From: Chlorobiota bacterium
GTDB lineage: Bacteria; Bacteroidota; Ignavibacteria; OLB7
Assembly: GCA_016788565.1 (NCBI GenBank)
Contig: JAEUSP010000045.1
Location: forward strand, 1 to 64,000
Reading direction: 5' to 3'
DNA length: 64,000 bases
A model generated the notes under the pieces. The model searched no databases and was not told the DNA's origin. It worked only from the letters and a program-made list of their open reading frames with translations. This document shows positions 25,318 to 34,168 of this stretch, one piece after another (positions within the stretch are counted from its first letter, which is position 1; each line of letters opens with the position of its first letter). A program made the position numbers and the translations under genes.

Positions 25318-25935
25318 ATGTCACTGTTCAGCAGAACGCCCGCAGAAGCATCACAGCCGAACCGCTACGGATTACAGAAACTGCCCCCCGGACAGATGTA
25401 CACCACGAAATTTCCGGTGATGACCTACGGCCCCACGCCAATCATCGAAACGGAGGTGTGGCAGTTAGCTATTGGAGGGTTGGTGACTGAAAAGAAGGTC
25501 TGGAGTTGGGAGGAGTTCATGGGGCTTCCGCAAACAACAATGGTTGCCGACTTCCACTGCGTCACCCACTGGTCACGGTTTGATGATGAATGGACTGGGG
25601 TGATGTTCCGCGATTTCTACGAAGCCATCCGCCACCTTCTTTCCCCCAACGTCACCCACGTGCTGCAACGCGCCTACGGCGGATACACCACCAACCTTCC
25701 GCTGGATTGGATGCTGAACGAAGATGTGATGCTTGCCCACACCTTCAACGGCCACCCCCTTCCGCCGGAGCATGGCGGGCCGGCCCGGGTCTTCACCCCA
25801 AAGCGCTACGCCTGGAAGGGTGCCAAATGGATCCACACGCTCGATTTTCTTGAGCATGACCAACCAGGGTTCTGGGAACAAAACGGATACAGCAACACCG
25901 CCAATCCGTGGAGCGAGGAACGGTATTGGGAGTAG
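25318..25935 (+). CDS. Sulfite-oxidase-like molybdopterin oxidoreductase
   Basis: A 205-residue single-domain protein of the sulfite oxidase / YuiH-like group. Cys81 in VADFHCVTHWSRFD would be the molybdenum ligand; RAYGGYTTNLPLDW and KRYAWKGAKWIHTLDF are cofactor-binding regions of the family. There is no signal peptide or haem domain, so it is probably cytoplasmic. The substrate is unknown. Its cofactor would need moaA, which lies in this window. It begins 75 bp after the Rrf2 gene. Confidence 0.88.
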   Translation: MSLFSRTPAEASQPNRYGLQKLPPGQMYTTKFPVMTYGPTPIIETEVWQLAIGGLVTEKKVWSWEEFMGLPQTTMVADFHCVTHWSRFDDEWTGVMFRDFYEAIRHLLSPNVTHVLQRAYGGYTTNLPLDWMLNEDVMLAHTFNGHPLPPEHGGPARVFTPKRYAWKGAKWIHTLDFLEHDQPGFWEQNGYSNTANPWSEERYWE

Positions 25936-26097
25936 CGGAAGGCATCATCCCAAAAGCCTTCTCAGATTTATTCCCCCCTATCGTTACTTTTCTTGGGAGT
26001 TGCCCCTCTCCTACTTTGGAAGCAAAAAAAACCTACCGCTGCTTCCGCACAACACGTCGGCAATAACCATTCTTCCATAACCACAAGGAACTTCTGA

Positions 26098-26982
26098 ATG
26101 TTGAACCGCATTCTTCCCTACGCGGGCGCGCTACTGCTGGCATTGGGTGTTGTTGTTGGTTGCTCGGAAAACAGCATTACCGAGCCAACCACCTCTACCT
26201 CCACCGATCCTTACTACGTTCTACGCCCCGACGCTTCTGCGATGAACGACCTGAGTGAGCTTCCCTCGCTTGAGGCTTTGATTACTGGAAGTGGCGAACT
26301 TACCGCGCCAAACGGAGCACCGCCCGACACCGGTATCCGCCCAGGCGGCGGGAAAGACGGACGCGACACCGGCGTGAAGCCACCAAAAGACCCACGCAAC
26401 CCGCGCGACACCGGAGTGAAGCCACCAAAAGACCCACGCAACCCGCGTGACACCGGAGTGAAGCCGCCAAAAGACCCACGCAACCCGCGCGACACCGGCG
26501 TGAAACCGCCGCGGGACCCGCGTGACACCGGAGTAAAACCGCCAAAAGACCCGCGTGACACAGGCGTGAAGCCGCCAAAAGGCCCGGGTGATTATGGCCG
26601 ACTGAACATGGATAGCTACCGCCGGATTATCAAGCAATTGCAGCTAAGCCCCGAACAAGATTCGGCTGTACGCATCTGCTTCGAGGGCTACCGCCGCTGC
26701 GTGGGGGATGCCGCGAAAACCTACGGCGCAGCACGCCAAGCCTTGAAAAAGCAATTCGACATTGCCATGCGCGAACTCCGCTCGCAGCCAAAAGGGGCCG
26801 ACCGTGATGCCGCGCTGAAGGGGCTTCGCGACAAGTACATTGCGGACGTTACGGCGCTGAACGCTGGCTACGATGCGCAAACCAAAGATTGCCAAACCAG
26901 TTTTGAAAGCTGCGTGGCAAGCAACCTTACGCCCGACCAGCTTACCCGCTGGACCACACTGCTGGGAACAATCAAACGATAA
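26098..26982 (+). CDS. Proline-rich repeat lipoprotein
   Basis: A 294-residue lipoprotein with signal ending VVVGC (Cys22). Six DTGVKPP repeats start at residues 90, 104, 118, 132, 143 and 154: three 14-residue units then three 11-residue ones, all Lys/Arg/Asp/Pro-rich. This stretch should be an extended spacer. The C-terminal domain (170-294) is helical with two Cys pairs spaced CX6C (194/201 and 265/272), suggesting a disulfide-clamped hairpin, and LSPEQ/LTPDQ motifs loosely recall Spy/CpxP-like proteins. Function unknown. A strong terminator follows. Confidence 0.85.
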   Translation: MLNRILPYAGALLLALGVVVGCSENSITEPTTSTSTDPYYVLRPDASAMNDLSELPSLEALITGSGELTAPNGAPPDTGIRPGGGKDGRDTGVKPPKDPRNPRDTGVKPPKDPRNPRDTGVKPPKDPRNPRDTGVKPPRDPRDTGVKPPKDPRDTGVKPPKGPGDYGRLNMDSYRRIIKQLQLSPEQDSAVRICFEGYRRCVGDAAKTYGAARQALKKQFDIAMRELRSQPKGADRDAALKGLRDKYIADVTALNAGYDAQTKDCQTSFESCVASNLTPDQLTRWTTLLGTIKR

Positions 26983-27005
26983 TCTCTTGAAGGGGGTTGA
27001 AATAG

Positions 27006-27047
27006 CTGAGGTGGAAATCAGTGATGATTTCCACCTCAGTTTTTTTG
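27006..27047 (+). terminator. Rho-independent terminator
   Basis: Perfect 15-bp stem CTGAGGTGGAAATCA / TGATTTCCACCTCAG with a 4-nt loop, followed by eight T. It ends the repeat-lipoprotein transcript and faces the converging gene that stops at 27079. Confidence 0.95.
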
Positions 27048-27078
27048 TTGATTTTTTTCGCCACACTTGCCAGCAACT

Positions 27079-27552
27079 CTACATCTGCATAATTGCTTCG
27101 GCATCCAGCATGATGCTTTTCAGGATTTGCGAGGCCATTGCTTGGTTGGTGGCCTTCTCGAACTGCTTCAGTTTCAGCTCCATCTGCCCTATCAGCCGTT
27201 CCAACTCGCTACTCCGTTTCATCCCTTTCTGAACTCCATTCTGGTAGCTGTTGCGAAGCAGTCCGATAAGCCCTTTCACTTTTGGCGGATCGGGCTGCGG
27301 GTCGAAGCCTTGCGCATCGCCGGGGCGAATCGGTCCGGCTGGAGGATCGGGTTGTGGGTTGAACCCTTTTATCACCCCAGGATTCAGGAACGGCTGGATT
27401 GTTTCCATCAACTCCTTTGTGGCTTTCTGGACTGCCGGAAGGTAGCCTTCCCCCGCTATCACGTTCGGCGCGCCAACGCCAAGTCCCAGAATCATCGCGG
27501 CTGCGATTGTCCAAACTGTCCGTTTCACTGCCGGTTTCATGCTTGCTTTCAT
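27079..27552 (-). CDS. Secreted protein with two GF(N/D)PQPDPP motifs
   Basis: A 157-residue protein from ATG 27552 (MKASMKPAVKRTVW), chosen because it places a signal peptide at 1-34 (MILGLGVGAPNVIAG). Two near-identical nonamers, GFNPQPDPP (63-71) and GFDPQPDPP (82-90), are separated by a Pro/Gly linker. The C-terminal half is helical (SELERLIGQMELKLKQFEKA). I know of no function. It stands alone between the repeat-lipoprotein terminator and the PFK gene. Confidence 0.75.
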   Translation of the reverse strand: MKASMKPAVKRTVWTIAAAMILGLGVGAPNVIAGEGYLPAVQKATKELMETIQPFLNPGVIKGFNPQPDPPAGPIRPGDAQGFDPQPDPPKVKGLIGLLRNSYQNGVQKGMKRSSELERLIGQMELKLKQFEKATNQAMASQILKSIMLDAEAIMQM

Positions 27553-27755
27553 GGTTGCTCTCCTTGCTTGAATATGGTTGAGTTCGTTGTGTTCACCGCG
27601 ACGTGTGATCAGTGTTGCTATCAAGGTAGTGGCCGTGGCTTGCTGTTGGGGTGAAATCAGTTTCCGGAAGTGGCAATTTTTGATTTGGTTGGGGAAACCG
27701 CTTGCTTACAATGCCGCTGCCAAACTTTCACACGGCACATTGCACCTTCCCTCCC

Positions 27756-27763
27756 TATTTTCG
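27756..27763 (+). promoter_or_regulatory. Candidate -7 element before the PFK gene
   Basis: TATTTTCG, a variant of TAnnTTTG, lies about 65 nt before the ATG. No convincing -33 partner was seen. Confidence 0.35.
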
Positions 27764-27827
27764 CCCACAACAGACAAACCCTTTCCCCTTCCCAAATAAC
27801 ATTCCAGAGTAAGGAGCACATCAACCC

Positions 27828-28994
27828 ATGAAGATTGGCATTCTAACCGGCGGTGGCGATGTTCCGGGGCTGAACCCCTGCATTAAAGCCGCAGTATTCC
27901 GTGCGATTGATGAAGGCTACGAAGTGGTGGGTATCCGCCGCGGGTGGCGTGGGCTGCTTCACTACAATCCCAACGATCCCGCCACCCACGCCGCCAACAT
28001 CATCCCGCTGGATAAGCAAACCGTCCGCACGATTGACCGCACCGGCGGCACGTTTCTGCACACCAGCCGCACCAACCCCAGCAACGTGAAGTTTGCGGAA
28101 GAACCGGAATTCCTCCGCGACCCAAACCACATGGCCGAGGAAGCCCACGACCCGCGCCCGCGAGACTTCACGCCACACGTCCTCAACAATCTAGAGCATC
28201 TGGGGATCAACGTCCTGATCCCCATCGGCGGCGACGACACCCTGAGTTATGGCGAACGGCTGCACCGCGAAGGCTTCCCAGTGGTTGCAATTCCCAAGAC
28301 CATGGATAACGACGTGTACGGGACTGACTACTGCATCGGGTTTGGGACGGCGGTGACACGGAGCGTCCAGTTCATTAACCAGCTACGCACCAGCACCGGA
28401 TCGCACGAGCGGATTGCGGTGATTGAGCTGTTTGGCCGCAACTCCGGCGAAACCAGCCTTATCAGCTCCTACCTTGCCGGCGTGGATCGCGCCCTGATCT
28501 CCGAAGTCCCGTTCGACCCCGAACGCCTTGCCGAACAGGTCCTGCGCGACAAGCGGAGCAACCCCAGCAACTACGCCATGGTCACCGTCAGCGAAGGGGC
28601 ACACATGATTGGTGGGAAAGTGGTGGAGTACGGCGAGCAAGATGCCTACGGACACAGGAAGTTGGGGGGGATTGGCCAGATGATCGGCGAGGCGTTAAAG
28701 AAACTGACCGGGGAGAACATCATCCTTCAGCAAGTGGCCTACCTGATGCGCTCCGGCGCGCCCGACGCGCTGGACCTGATGGTGGCAACAAACTTCGCCA
28801 ACATGGCCGTTGATCTGATTAAAAACGGGGCGCGTGGCCGGATGGTGGCACTGCGCGATGGCGTTTATACTCACATTCCCATGAGCGCGATTGCCAGCGG
28901 GCTGAAGCGGGTGGATGTTGATGAACTGTACGACGCAACCGAGTACCGCCCAAAAGTCCGCAACGTGATCGGCAAGCCGATGTTCCTCTACTAA
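27828..28994 (+). CDS. 6-phosphofructokinase, probably PPi-dependent
   Basis: A 388-residue PfkA-fold enzyme that phosphorylates fructose 6-phosphate in glycolysis. Near the phosphoryl-donor site it reads [10 protein letters not shown] (134-138, Asp where ATP enzymes have Gly) and PKTMDND (156-162, Lys where ATP enzymes have Gly). This pair is the known signature of pyrophosphate-using PFKs. The reaction would then be reversible and save ATP. A membrane pyrophosphatase gene in the same window also makes PPi part of the energy budget. A good Shine-Dalgarno (AAGGAG) precedes the ATG. Confidence 0.88.
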   Translation: MKIGILTGGGDVPGLNPCIKAAVFRAIDEGYEVVGIRRGWRGLLHYNPNDPATHAANIIPLDKQTVRTIDRTGGTFLHTSRTNPSNVKFAEEPEFLRDPNHMAEEAHDPRPRDFTPHVLNNLEHLGINVLIPIGGDDTLSYGERLHREGFPVVAIPKTMDNDVYGTDYCIGFGTAVTRSVQFINQLRTSTGSHERIAVIELFGRNSGETSLISSYLAGVDRALISEVPFDPERLAEQVLRDKRSNPSNYAMVTVSEGAHMIGGKVVEYGEQDAYGHRKLGGIGQMIGEALKKLTGENIILQQVAYLMRSGAPDALDLMVATNFANMAVDLIKNGARGRMVALRDGVYTHIPMSAIASGLKRVDVDELYDATEYRPKVRNVIGKPMFLY

Positions 28995-29125
28995 TCATCA
29001 TGGCTCATCTACTGTGAGTGTGCAAACTATGATCCGAGCTACCGAACATCGTCCCCGCTTATGCAGAGCCACCGAAACGAGAAGCAACCGATTCCCTACC
29101 TCCCGATTCGCAGGCTCACTTGAGA

Positions 29126-29241
29126 TATACTCGGATGAAATTGGTTTGCGAAACTCTACTCAGCTAGGTGTGGTATGGATTCCCGCTTTCGCGGGAATGA
29201 CAACAACTAGATTTTTCGCAAACCATTTTGTTCGGAGTATA
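29126..29241. mobile_element. MITE-like 116-bp inverted-repeat element, copy 2
   Basis: Same length and structure as the copy at 22169-22284: TATACTCGG end, GGTTTGCG, CAGCTAGGTGTGGTATGGAT, a central ATTCCCGC/GCGGGAAT palindrome, then CGCAAACC and CGGAGTATA. The two copies differ at scattered positions, so neither is a very recent duplicate. It lies 41 bp upstream of cinA. Confidence 0.8.
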
Positions 29242-29282
29242 ATCCCCCATTGTTAACCGACTCCCAGCAACCGATCCCCAAC

Positions 29283-30515
29283 ATGACCTGCTCCATTCTC
29301 TCAATCGGCGATGAGCTTCTGATTGGCCAAGTGGTAAACACCAACGCATCGTGGCTGGGCGACCAGCTAACTTCGCTTGGCATCACCGTGGCGGCCATCA
29401 TCAACATTGGCGACGAGCGTGCGCTGATCCGTCGCGAAATTGAACGGCTGGCTTCCACCAGCGATCTGCTGATGATCAGCGGCGGGCTTGGCCCCACCCA
29501 CGATGACCTTACCCGCGAAGCAATCTGCGACCTGCTTGGCTGCCAGCTTCGGATTGATGAAACGCAGCTGCGCCGGATTGAGCTGCGGTTTGCCGAACGG
29601 GGATTGCAACTGAACGAACGGAGCATCCGCCAAGCCGAAATCCCCGATGCCTGCCGCACGTTAGCCAACAACTACGGCAGCGCGCCGGGGCTGGCTTTCA
29701 CGCTGGGCGGCTGCCGTGCCTACGCGCTCCCGGGCGTGCCGACGGAGTTGAAAGGAATTTTTGATGATGAGATCATCCCAGAAATCGCCCCCAAAACCAG
29801 CAGCATTGACCGCCAAACATTTTTAATTTTTGGCATCGCCGAATCGGCACTGGCCGACCGATTGCAAGAACTGAACGCGCTGTTGGGCGATGGCCTTACG
29901 CTGGCCTACCTGCCCGGGCTTGGCGGCATTCGGCTGCGCGCCATGCGGAACGGTGACGTGAACCACGCCCAGGAACGATTCAAGAAATTGGTGCTGGGGA
30001 TTGAGGCGTTGGCAGCGCAATGGATCATCAGCAACCGCGACGAAACAATGGCCGAGGCAGTGGGAAGATTGCTGAAACAACGCGGGCTAACTCTATCGGT
30101 GGCCGAATCCTGCACCGGTGGGATGATTGGGATGCTGCTAACGGAAGTCCCCGGCAGCAGCGATTACTTTTTGGGAGGAGTAATCAGCTACGCCAACAGC
30201 CTGAAGCAAGAATTGTTAGGCGTTGCCGAAAGCGACCTTCAACAGCACGGAGCAGTTAGCCAGCAGGTGGCCGTTGCCCTGGCAGAGGGCGTGCGCCAAC
30301 GCACCGGAAGCGACCTTGCCGTTGCCGTCACAGGGATTGCCGGACCCGGCGGCGGCAGCCCCGAAAAACCGGTGGGAACCGTCTGGATTGCAGCGGTGAG
30401 CGGCACGCAAACCATCGTCGAACGTTTCCAACTTGGACGCGAGCGTGGCATCGTCCGGACCCGCGCCGCAAACCTTGCGCTGGGGCTGGTGAGGAAATTG
30501 GTGGTGGAGGAGTGA
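29283..30515 (+). CDS. cinA: CinA-like nicotinamide-nucleotide amidase
   Basis: A 410-residue two-domain protein. The N-terminal MoCF/COG1058 domain (1-170: SIGDELLIGQVVNTNASWLG, MISGGLGPTHDDLTREAI) is an ADP-ribose pyrophosphatase-type domain. The C-terminal CinA/PncC domain (about 255-410: LSVAESCTGGMIGMLLTEVP, VTGIAGPGGGSPEKPVGTVW) deamidates NMN in pyridine nucleotide recycling. The start ATG 29283 follows a short repeat (AACCGATCCCCAAC) with no ribosome site; the in-frame TTG at 29250 just outside the MITE is unlikely. Confidence 0.95.
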   Translation: MTCSILSIGDELLIGQVVNTNASWLGDQLTSLGITVAAIINIGDERALIRREIERLASTSDLLMISGGLGPTHDDLTREAICDLLGCQLRIDETQLRRIELRFAERGLQLNERSIRQAEIPDACRTLANNYGSAPGLAFTLGGCRAYALPGVPTELKGIFDDEIIPEIAPKTSSIDRQTFLIFGIAESALADRLQELNALLGDGLTLAYLPGLGGIRLRAMRNGDVNHAQERFKKLVLGIEALAAQWIISNRDETMAEAVGRLLKQRGLTLSVAESCTGGMIGMLLTEVPGSSDYFLGGVISYANSLKQELLGVAESDLQQHGAVSQQVAVALAEGVRQRTGSDLAVAVTGIAGPGGGSPEKPVGTVWIAAVSGTQTIVERFQLGRERGIVRTRAANLALGLVRKLVVEE

Positions 30516-30591
30516 GGAAGGGAATGCCAGAGAAGTCAAGGCTAACCTCCCGTAGCATTTATTCAAAAACAACCATCTAAAACCAACCATC

Positions 30592-31371
30592 ATGTCCCCA
30601 GAAAATATCCAACACCTTGCTGCCATTGTTGATGGCGCGGCAATGAACCGCACCGAGATTGACCAGATTGCAGCCACACAACCAGACCTGACAATGGAGG
30701 TTGCCTACCACATCCAAGCGGCTTCGGTGAAGCGGCGGCTGGAGCGCGGGGAGCGGCTGATCGGAATGAAAATGGGGCTGACAAGCCGCGCGAAAATGGA
30801 GCAAATGGGGGTCCACGAACCAATTTTTGGAAGGCTAACAAGCACCATGCTGTTGAGCAACGGCGCCACTGTTGAACACTCTACTTTGATCCATCCACGG
30901 ATCGAGCCGGAGGTGGCGTTTCTTCTGGAGCGTGACCTTACCGGCCCGGTGACACCCGCCGAAGCACTTCAAGCGGTTGGCGGTGTTTGCGCCGCGTTAG
31001 AGGTGATTGACAGCCGCTACCGCGACTTCAAGTTCACCCTTCCCGACGTTGTTGCCGATAACACCTCGGCGGTGCTGTTTGTGCTGGGGGATGTGGTGAA
31101 GCCACCGCACGCAGTGAACCTGGGGAACTTGGGGATCGTGATGGAGATTAACGGAACGCCTGTGGAGATTGGCTCGAGCGCGGCAATTCTGGATCACCCG
31201 GCGCGCTCGCTGGCGGCGTTGGCAACCATGATGGCGCGCCGTGGCGAATCGCTGAAAGCTGGCCAGATTGTGCTGGCCGGCGGGGCAACCGCAGCCGTGG
31301 CAATCAAACCCGGCGACCACATCCGCGCGTTGGTTGATGAGCTTGGCGTGGCCGAACTGCGGATGATCTAA
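30592..31371 (+). CDS. 2-keto-4-pentenoate hydratase / 4-oxalocrotonate decarboxylase family
   Basis: A 259-residue member of the FAA-hydrolase superfamily. IGMKMGLTSRAKMEQMGVHE and HPRIEPEVAFLLERDL (the metal-binding Glu-x-Glu) match MhpD/DmpE/DmpH-type enzymes that act on 2-hydroxymuconate breakdown products in aromatic catabolism. Whether it hydrates or decarboxylates cannot be told by eye. No other aromatic-degradation genes are near, so its pathway here is open. It lies between cinA and the convergent moaA, with a gap of 11 bp to moaA. Confidence 0.85.
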   Translation: MSPENIQHLAAIVDGAAMNRTEIDQIAATQPDLTMEVAYHIQAASVKRRLERGERLIGMKMGLTSRAKMEQMGVHEPIFGRLTSTMLLSNGATVEHSTLIHPRIEPEVAFLLERDLTGPVTPAEALQAVGGVCAALEVIDSRYRDFKFTLPDVVADNTSAVLFVLGDVVKPPHAVNLGNLGIVMEINGTPVEIGSSAAILDHPARSLAALATMMARRGESLKAGQIVLAGGATAAVAIKPGDHIRALVDELGVAELRMI

Positions 31372-31382
31372 CGCCCCCAAGC

Positions 31383-32381
31383 TCACCCCCCAATCTGAAT
31401 CATCACCCGGACTCCATGCCCGGCAAGCTCGTCGGCGGGAAGATGCTCCTTCGGTTTTGCGCCAACGGCTTGCTGGAACAATTCTTGGATGGCCCCATCA
31501 CCCCCGCCGCCGCGAATCACTTGGCGAAGATCAAACTCCACCGGGGAATGGAGGCAGGGCATCACCTTCCCTTCCGCCGTCAGCCGCAGCCGCGAGCAAC
31601 CGCTGCAAAACGGCTGCGACATGGAGGCAATCACCCCAACGGTCCCCTGATATTGTTGGCCAGTTTCGCGGCTGCTCAAACGAAAATCACGGCTGATGGG
31701 GGAAGGATCATCGGGGATACGAGCAAGGTGATACTCCCCCTCCAGAATCGCCACGATCTCCGCCATTGGAACGCACTTGTCAACGGCCCAATCATTTCCG
31801 GCAAAGGGCATAAACTCAATAAACCGCACGGCCACCGGGTGCTTGGCAGCAAATCGGGCAAACTCCAGAATCTCATCATCGTTCACCCCCCGCATCACCA
31901 CGGCATTGATTTTCAGATTGCGATACCCGGCCTGCAACGCGGCATCAATGCCATCAAGCACGTCGGGCAAGGAATCGCGGCGGGTGAGTTCGCGGAAACG
32001 TTCGGGGCGGAAGGTGTCAAGGGAGATGTTGATGCTATCCACTGCGTTGCTGATTGCCGGCAACGTGCGGCGAAGCAACACCCCGTTGGTGGTAATCCCC
32101 AGCGTCCGCAGCCCTGGAATCTGCTTCAGCGAAACCAGCAGCTTCTCGATGCCAACCCGAACCAACGGCTCCCCTCCTGTCACCCTAATTTTCTCAATTC
32201 CCATTCCCACGGCCACGCGGGCAACGCGAAGAATTTCCTCAAAGCTGAGTATCTCCTCCCGTTTCTGCCAGACCATCTCCTCCACCGGCATGCAGTAGGC
32301 GCAGCGCAAGTTGCAGCGATCCGTCACCGAGATGCGGAGATAGGTGTGTTGGCGGCCGTAGCGGTCGGTTAGAAGATTCAT
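31383..32381 (-). CDS. moaA: GTP 3',8-cyclase MoaA
   Basis: A 332-residue radical SAM enzyme catalysing the first step of molybdenum cofactor synthesis. The start was set at ATG 32381 (MNLLTDRYGRQHTYLRISVT). Cys23, Cys27 and Cys30 (CNLRCAYC) bind the radical SAM cluster; the C-terminal CSGCSRLRLTAEGKVMPC supplies the second cluster. The protein ends in Gly-Gly, the tail needed by MoaA. No other moa or moe genes are adjacent. It should serve the molybdoenzyme at 25318. Confidence 0.96.
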   Translation of the reverse strand: MNLLTDRYGRQHTYLRISVTDRCNLRCAYCMPVEEMVWQKREEILSFEEILRVARVAVGMGIEKIRVTGGEPLVRVGIEKLLVSLKQIPGLRTLGITTNGVLLRRTLPAISNAVDSINISLDTFRPERFRELTRRDSLPDVLDGIDAALQAGYRNLKINAVVMRGVNDDEILEFARFAAKHPVAVRFIEFMPFAGNDWAVDKCVPMAEIVAILEGEYHLARIPDDPSPISRDFRLSSRETGQQYQGTVGVIASMSQPFCSGCSRLRLTAEGKVMPCLHSPVEFDLRQVIRGGGGDGAIQELFQQAVGAKPKEHLPADELAGHGVRVMIQIGG

Positions 32382-32491
32382 GGCGGAGGTAAAAATACTT
32401 TCATCGGGCGACGCAGCCAACGGAATATCTTCACCAACCTGTCAGTGTGGATGAATCGTTGAACCTGAACGAACCAAACCTGAACAACACA

Positions 32492-32947
32492 ATGACCAGA
32501 AAACCACACACCACCAACCGGGTGTTTATCGGGCGGTTGCCAAGCGGCGTGGACCTTGTGGGGGCAATCACCAAAATTGCGAACGAAGAAGAGATTACCG
32601 TTGGCACTGTGGCCGTGCATGGCTTGGTGCAACGTGCGGTGCTCACCATCCAGAACCAGGAATCAAAACTGAGTGAGCGGGTTGAGCGTGATGGAGGGCT
32701 GGAGATTGCCGCCATGAGCGGGACAATCTCGCAGTTCAAAGGCCGCTCGCTGGCACGGCTGAACGGAGTGTTGGCAACCCGCGATGGCGCGCTAATTGGC
32801 GGAACCGTTGCGCTGGGAACGCTGGTCCACGCCTGCGAGGTTGTGATCACCGAACTGCATGGGGCCACCCTCTCGCGCGATTTCGACATGGAGACTGGCC
32901 TGCCACTGTGGAAAGCTGCCTCGCTGTTACTCAGCCCTGGTGAGTAG
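32492..32947 (+). CDS. PPC/DUF296-domain protein
   Basis: A 151-residue single PPC (DUF296) domain with family segments RVFIGRLPSGVDLVGAITKI, GTVAVHGLVQRAVL and a trimer-core stretch around GGTVALGTLVHACEVVITEL. Bacterial relatives form trimers of unknown function; the plant versions carry AT-hooks, which are absent here. ATG 32492 is preferred over GTG 32447, because TATCTTCA near 32432 could be a promoter element that would otherwise lie too close to the start. Confidence 0.8.
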   Translation: MTRKPHTTNRVFIGRLPSGVDLVGAITKIANEEEITVGTVAVHGLVQRAVLTIQNQESKLSERVERDGGLEIAAMSGTISQFKGRSLARLNGVLATRDGALIGGTVALGTLVHACEVVITELHGATLSRDFDMETGLPLWKAASLLLSPGE

Positions 32948-33066
32948 ATGAAGTTTTCATAACATCACCCCACCCCTTTCCCGAATTTGGCGCAATTTGG
33001 CCGTTTTTCAACTAACTCAGCTTCCCTCACCACTTGCCTACTGCGGCTCCAGCAGCACTATCGTTG

Positions 33067-33074
33067 TACCTTTG
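33067..33074 (+). promoter_or_regulatory. Candidate pstS -7 promoter element
   Basis: TACCTTTG fits TAnnTTTG exactly and lies 47 nt before the pstS ATG. No PhoB-box-like direct repeats were evident. Confidence 0.5.
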
Positions 33075-33121
33075 TGGCCGAAGTAGTATTCAATTCATCA
33101 ACAAATCAAAGGGATTCTACG

Positions 33122-33988
33122 ATGACATCATTGCTGAGCAAAGGGATCATACTTTCAACTGTCGCGCTGATAGCAGTGGGCTGCGGGGGGGCTGAAAGGA
33201 AGGAGAAGAAGCAGGAGAGCAAGAAGCAAGTAATCACCCAAAAAGGATCGGACACCATGATCCTGCTTGGGCAGCAGTGGGCCGAAAAATTTGGCGCGGC
33301 GAACCCAGATATCCAAGTGCAAGTAACCGGCGGCGGCTCTGGAACAGGAATCAGTTCGCTGATTAACGGGACCACCGACCTCTGCAATTCCTCGCGCCCG
33401 ATGAAAGCCCAGGAGAAGGAGCAGATCAAGCAGAAATTTGGAGCGGACCCTGTGGAGATTCCTGTGGCAAAGGACGCGCTATCAATTTATGTGAACGACG
33501 CAAGCAAAATTGAGTCGCTGACGCTGGAGCAACTCTACGGTATCTACACCGGCAAGATCGCCAACTGGAACCAGGTTGGCGGTGGCGATGCAAAGATCAT
33601 TTTGTATGGCCGCGAGAACAGTTCGGGCACGTATGAGTATTTCAAAGATCACGTTCTGAAGAAAGAAGATTTTGCGCCGGAAACGCAGACACTTTCCGGA
33701 ACCGCCGCAGTGGTGAACGCCGTCAGCAAGGACCCGAACGGGATTGGATACGGCGGCGCGGCGTTCAGCAAAGGGATTCGCGAGGTGAAAGTTGCCGGCC
33801 CCGATGGCAACCCAGTCCCGCCAACAAAGGAGAACGTCTATGCCGGAACCTACCCGCTTGCGCGCGACCTTTACATCTACCTGCACGAACAACCAACGGG
33901 GGGCATCAAACAATACATTGACTGGATTTTAGGGCCGGAAGGGCAAGCCGTGGTGACGAACGTGGGCTACTACCCCATCAAGCAGTAG
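33122..33988 (+). CDS. pstS: Phosphate-binding lipoprotein PstS
   Basis: A 288-residue periplasmic phosphate-binding protein, starting at ATG 33122 so that LIAVGC is the lipobox. A Lys-rich linker (ERKEKKQESKKQ) separates the lipid anchor from the binding domain. Phosphate-site motifs are TQKGSDTM, TGGGSGTGISSLINGTTDLC, SSRPMK and GRENSSGTYEYF. The permease and ATPase genes (pstCAB) are not next to it; a strong terminator follows at once, so it is transcribed alone. Confidence 0.93.
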   Translation: MTSLLSKGIILSTVALIAVGCGGAERKEKKQESKKQVITQKGSDTMILLGQQWAEKFGAANPDIQVQVTGGGSGTGISSLINGTTDLCNSSRPMKAQEKEQIKQKFGADPVEIPVAKDALSIYVNDASKIESLTLEQLYGIYTGKIANWNQVGGGDAKIILYGRENSSGTYEYFKDHVLKKEDFAPETQTLSGTAAVVNAVSKDPNGIGYGGAAFSKGIREVKVAGPDGNPVPPTKENVYAGTYPLARDLYIYLHEQPTGGIKQYIDWILGPEGQAVVTNVGYYPIKQ

Positions 33989-34010
33989 CACGGCATTTTG
34001 GTGCAAGTCC

Positions 34011-34069
34011 CCAGCGGGCGTTGGATACCTTGTAGTATCCAACGCCCGCTGGTTTGTAGATATTTTTTT
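34011..34069 (+). terminator. Rho-independent terminator after pstS
   Basis: An 18-bp perfect stem, CCAGCGGGCGTTGGATAC pairing with GTATCCAACGCCCGCTGG, with a 6-nt loop. TTTG and, 10 nt on, a run of eight T follow. It separates pstS from the MFS gene. Confidence 0.85.
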
Positions 34070-34168
34070 GTCATTTTTCAGACAACCGAACCACCCAAGC
34101 CCACTATCTTCGCAGCGGCTTCGCAGCCACTTCCCCTTTTCAACACACAACACACAAGAAGGCAACCC

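Noticed and set aside
26214-26637. Repetitive frames antisense to the DTGVKPP lipoprotein
   Set aside because: They are mirror translations of the repeat DNA; the plus-strand lipoprotein has signal peptide, lipobox and terminator.
31416-32372. 318-residue open frame antisense to moaA
   Set aside because: moaA has all radical SAM motifs; the other strand is a shadow.
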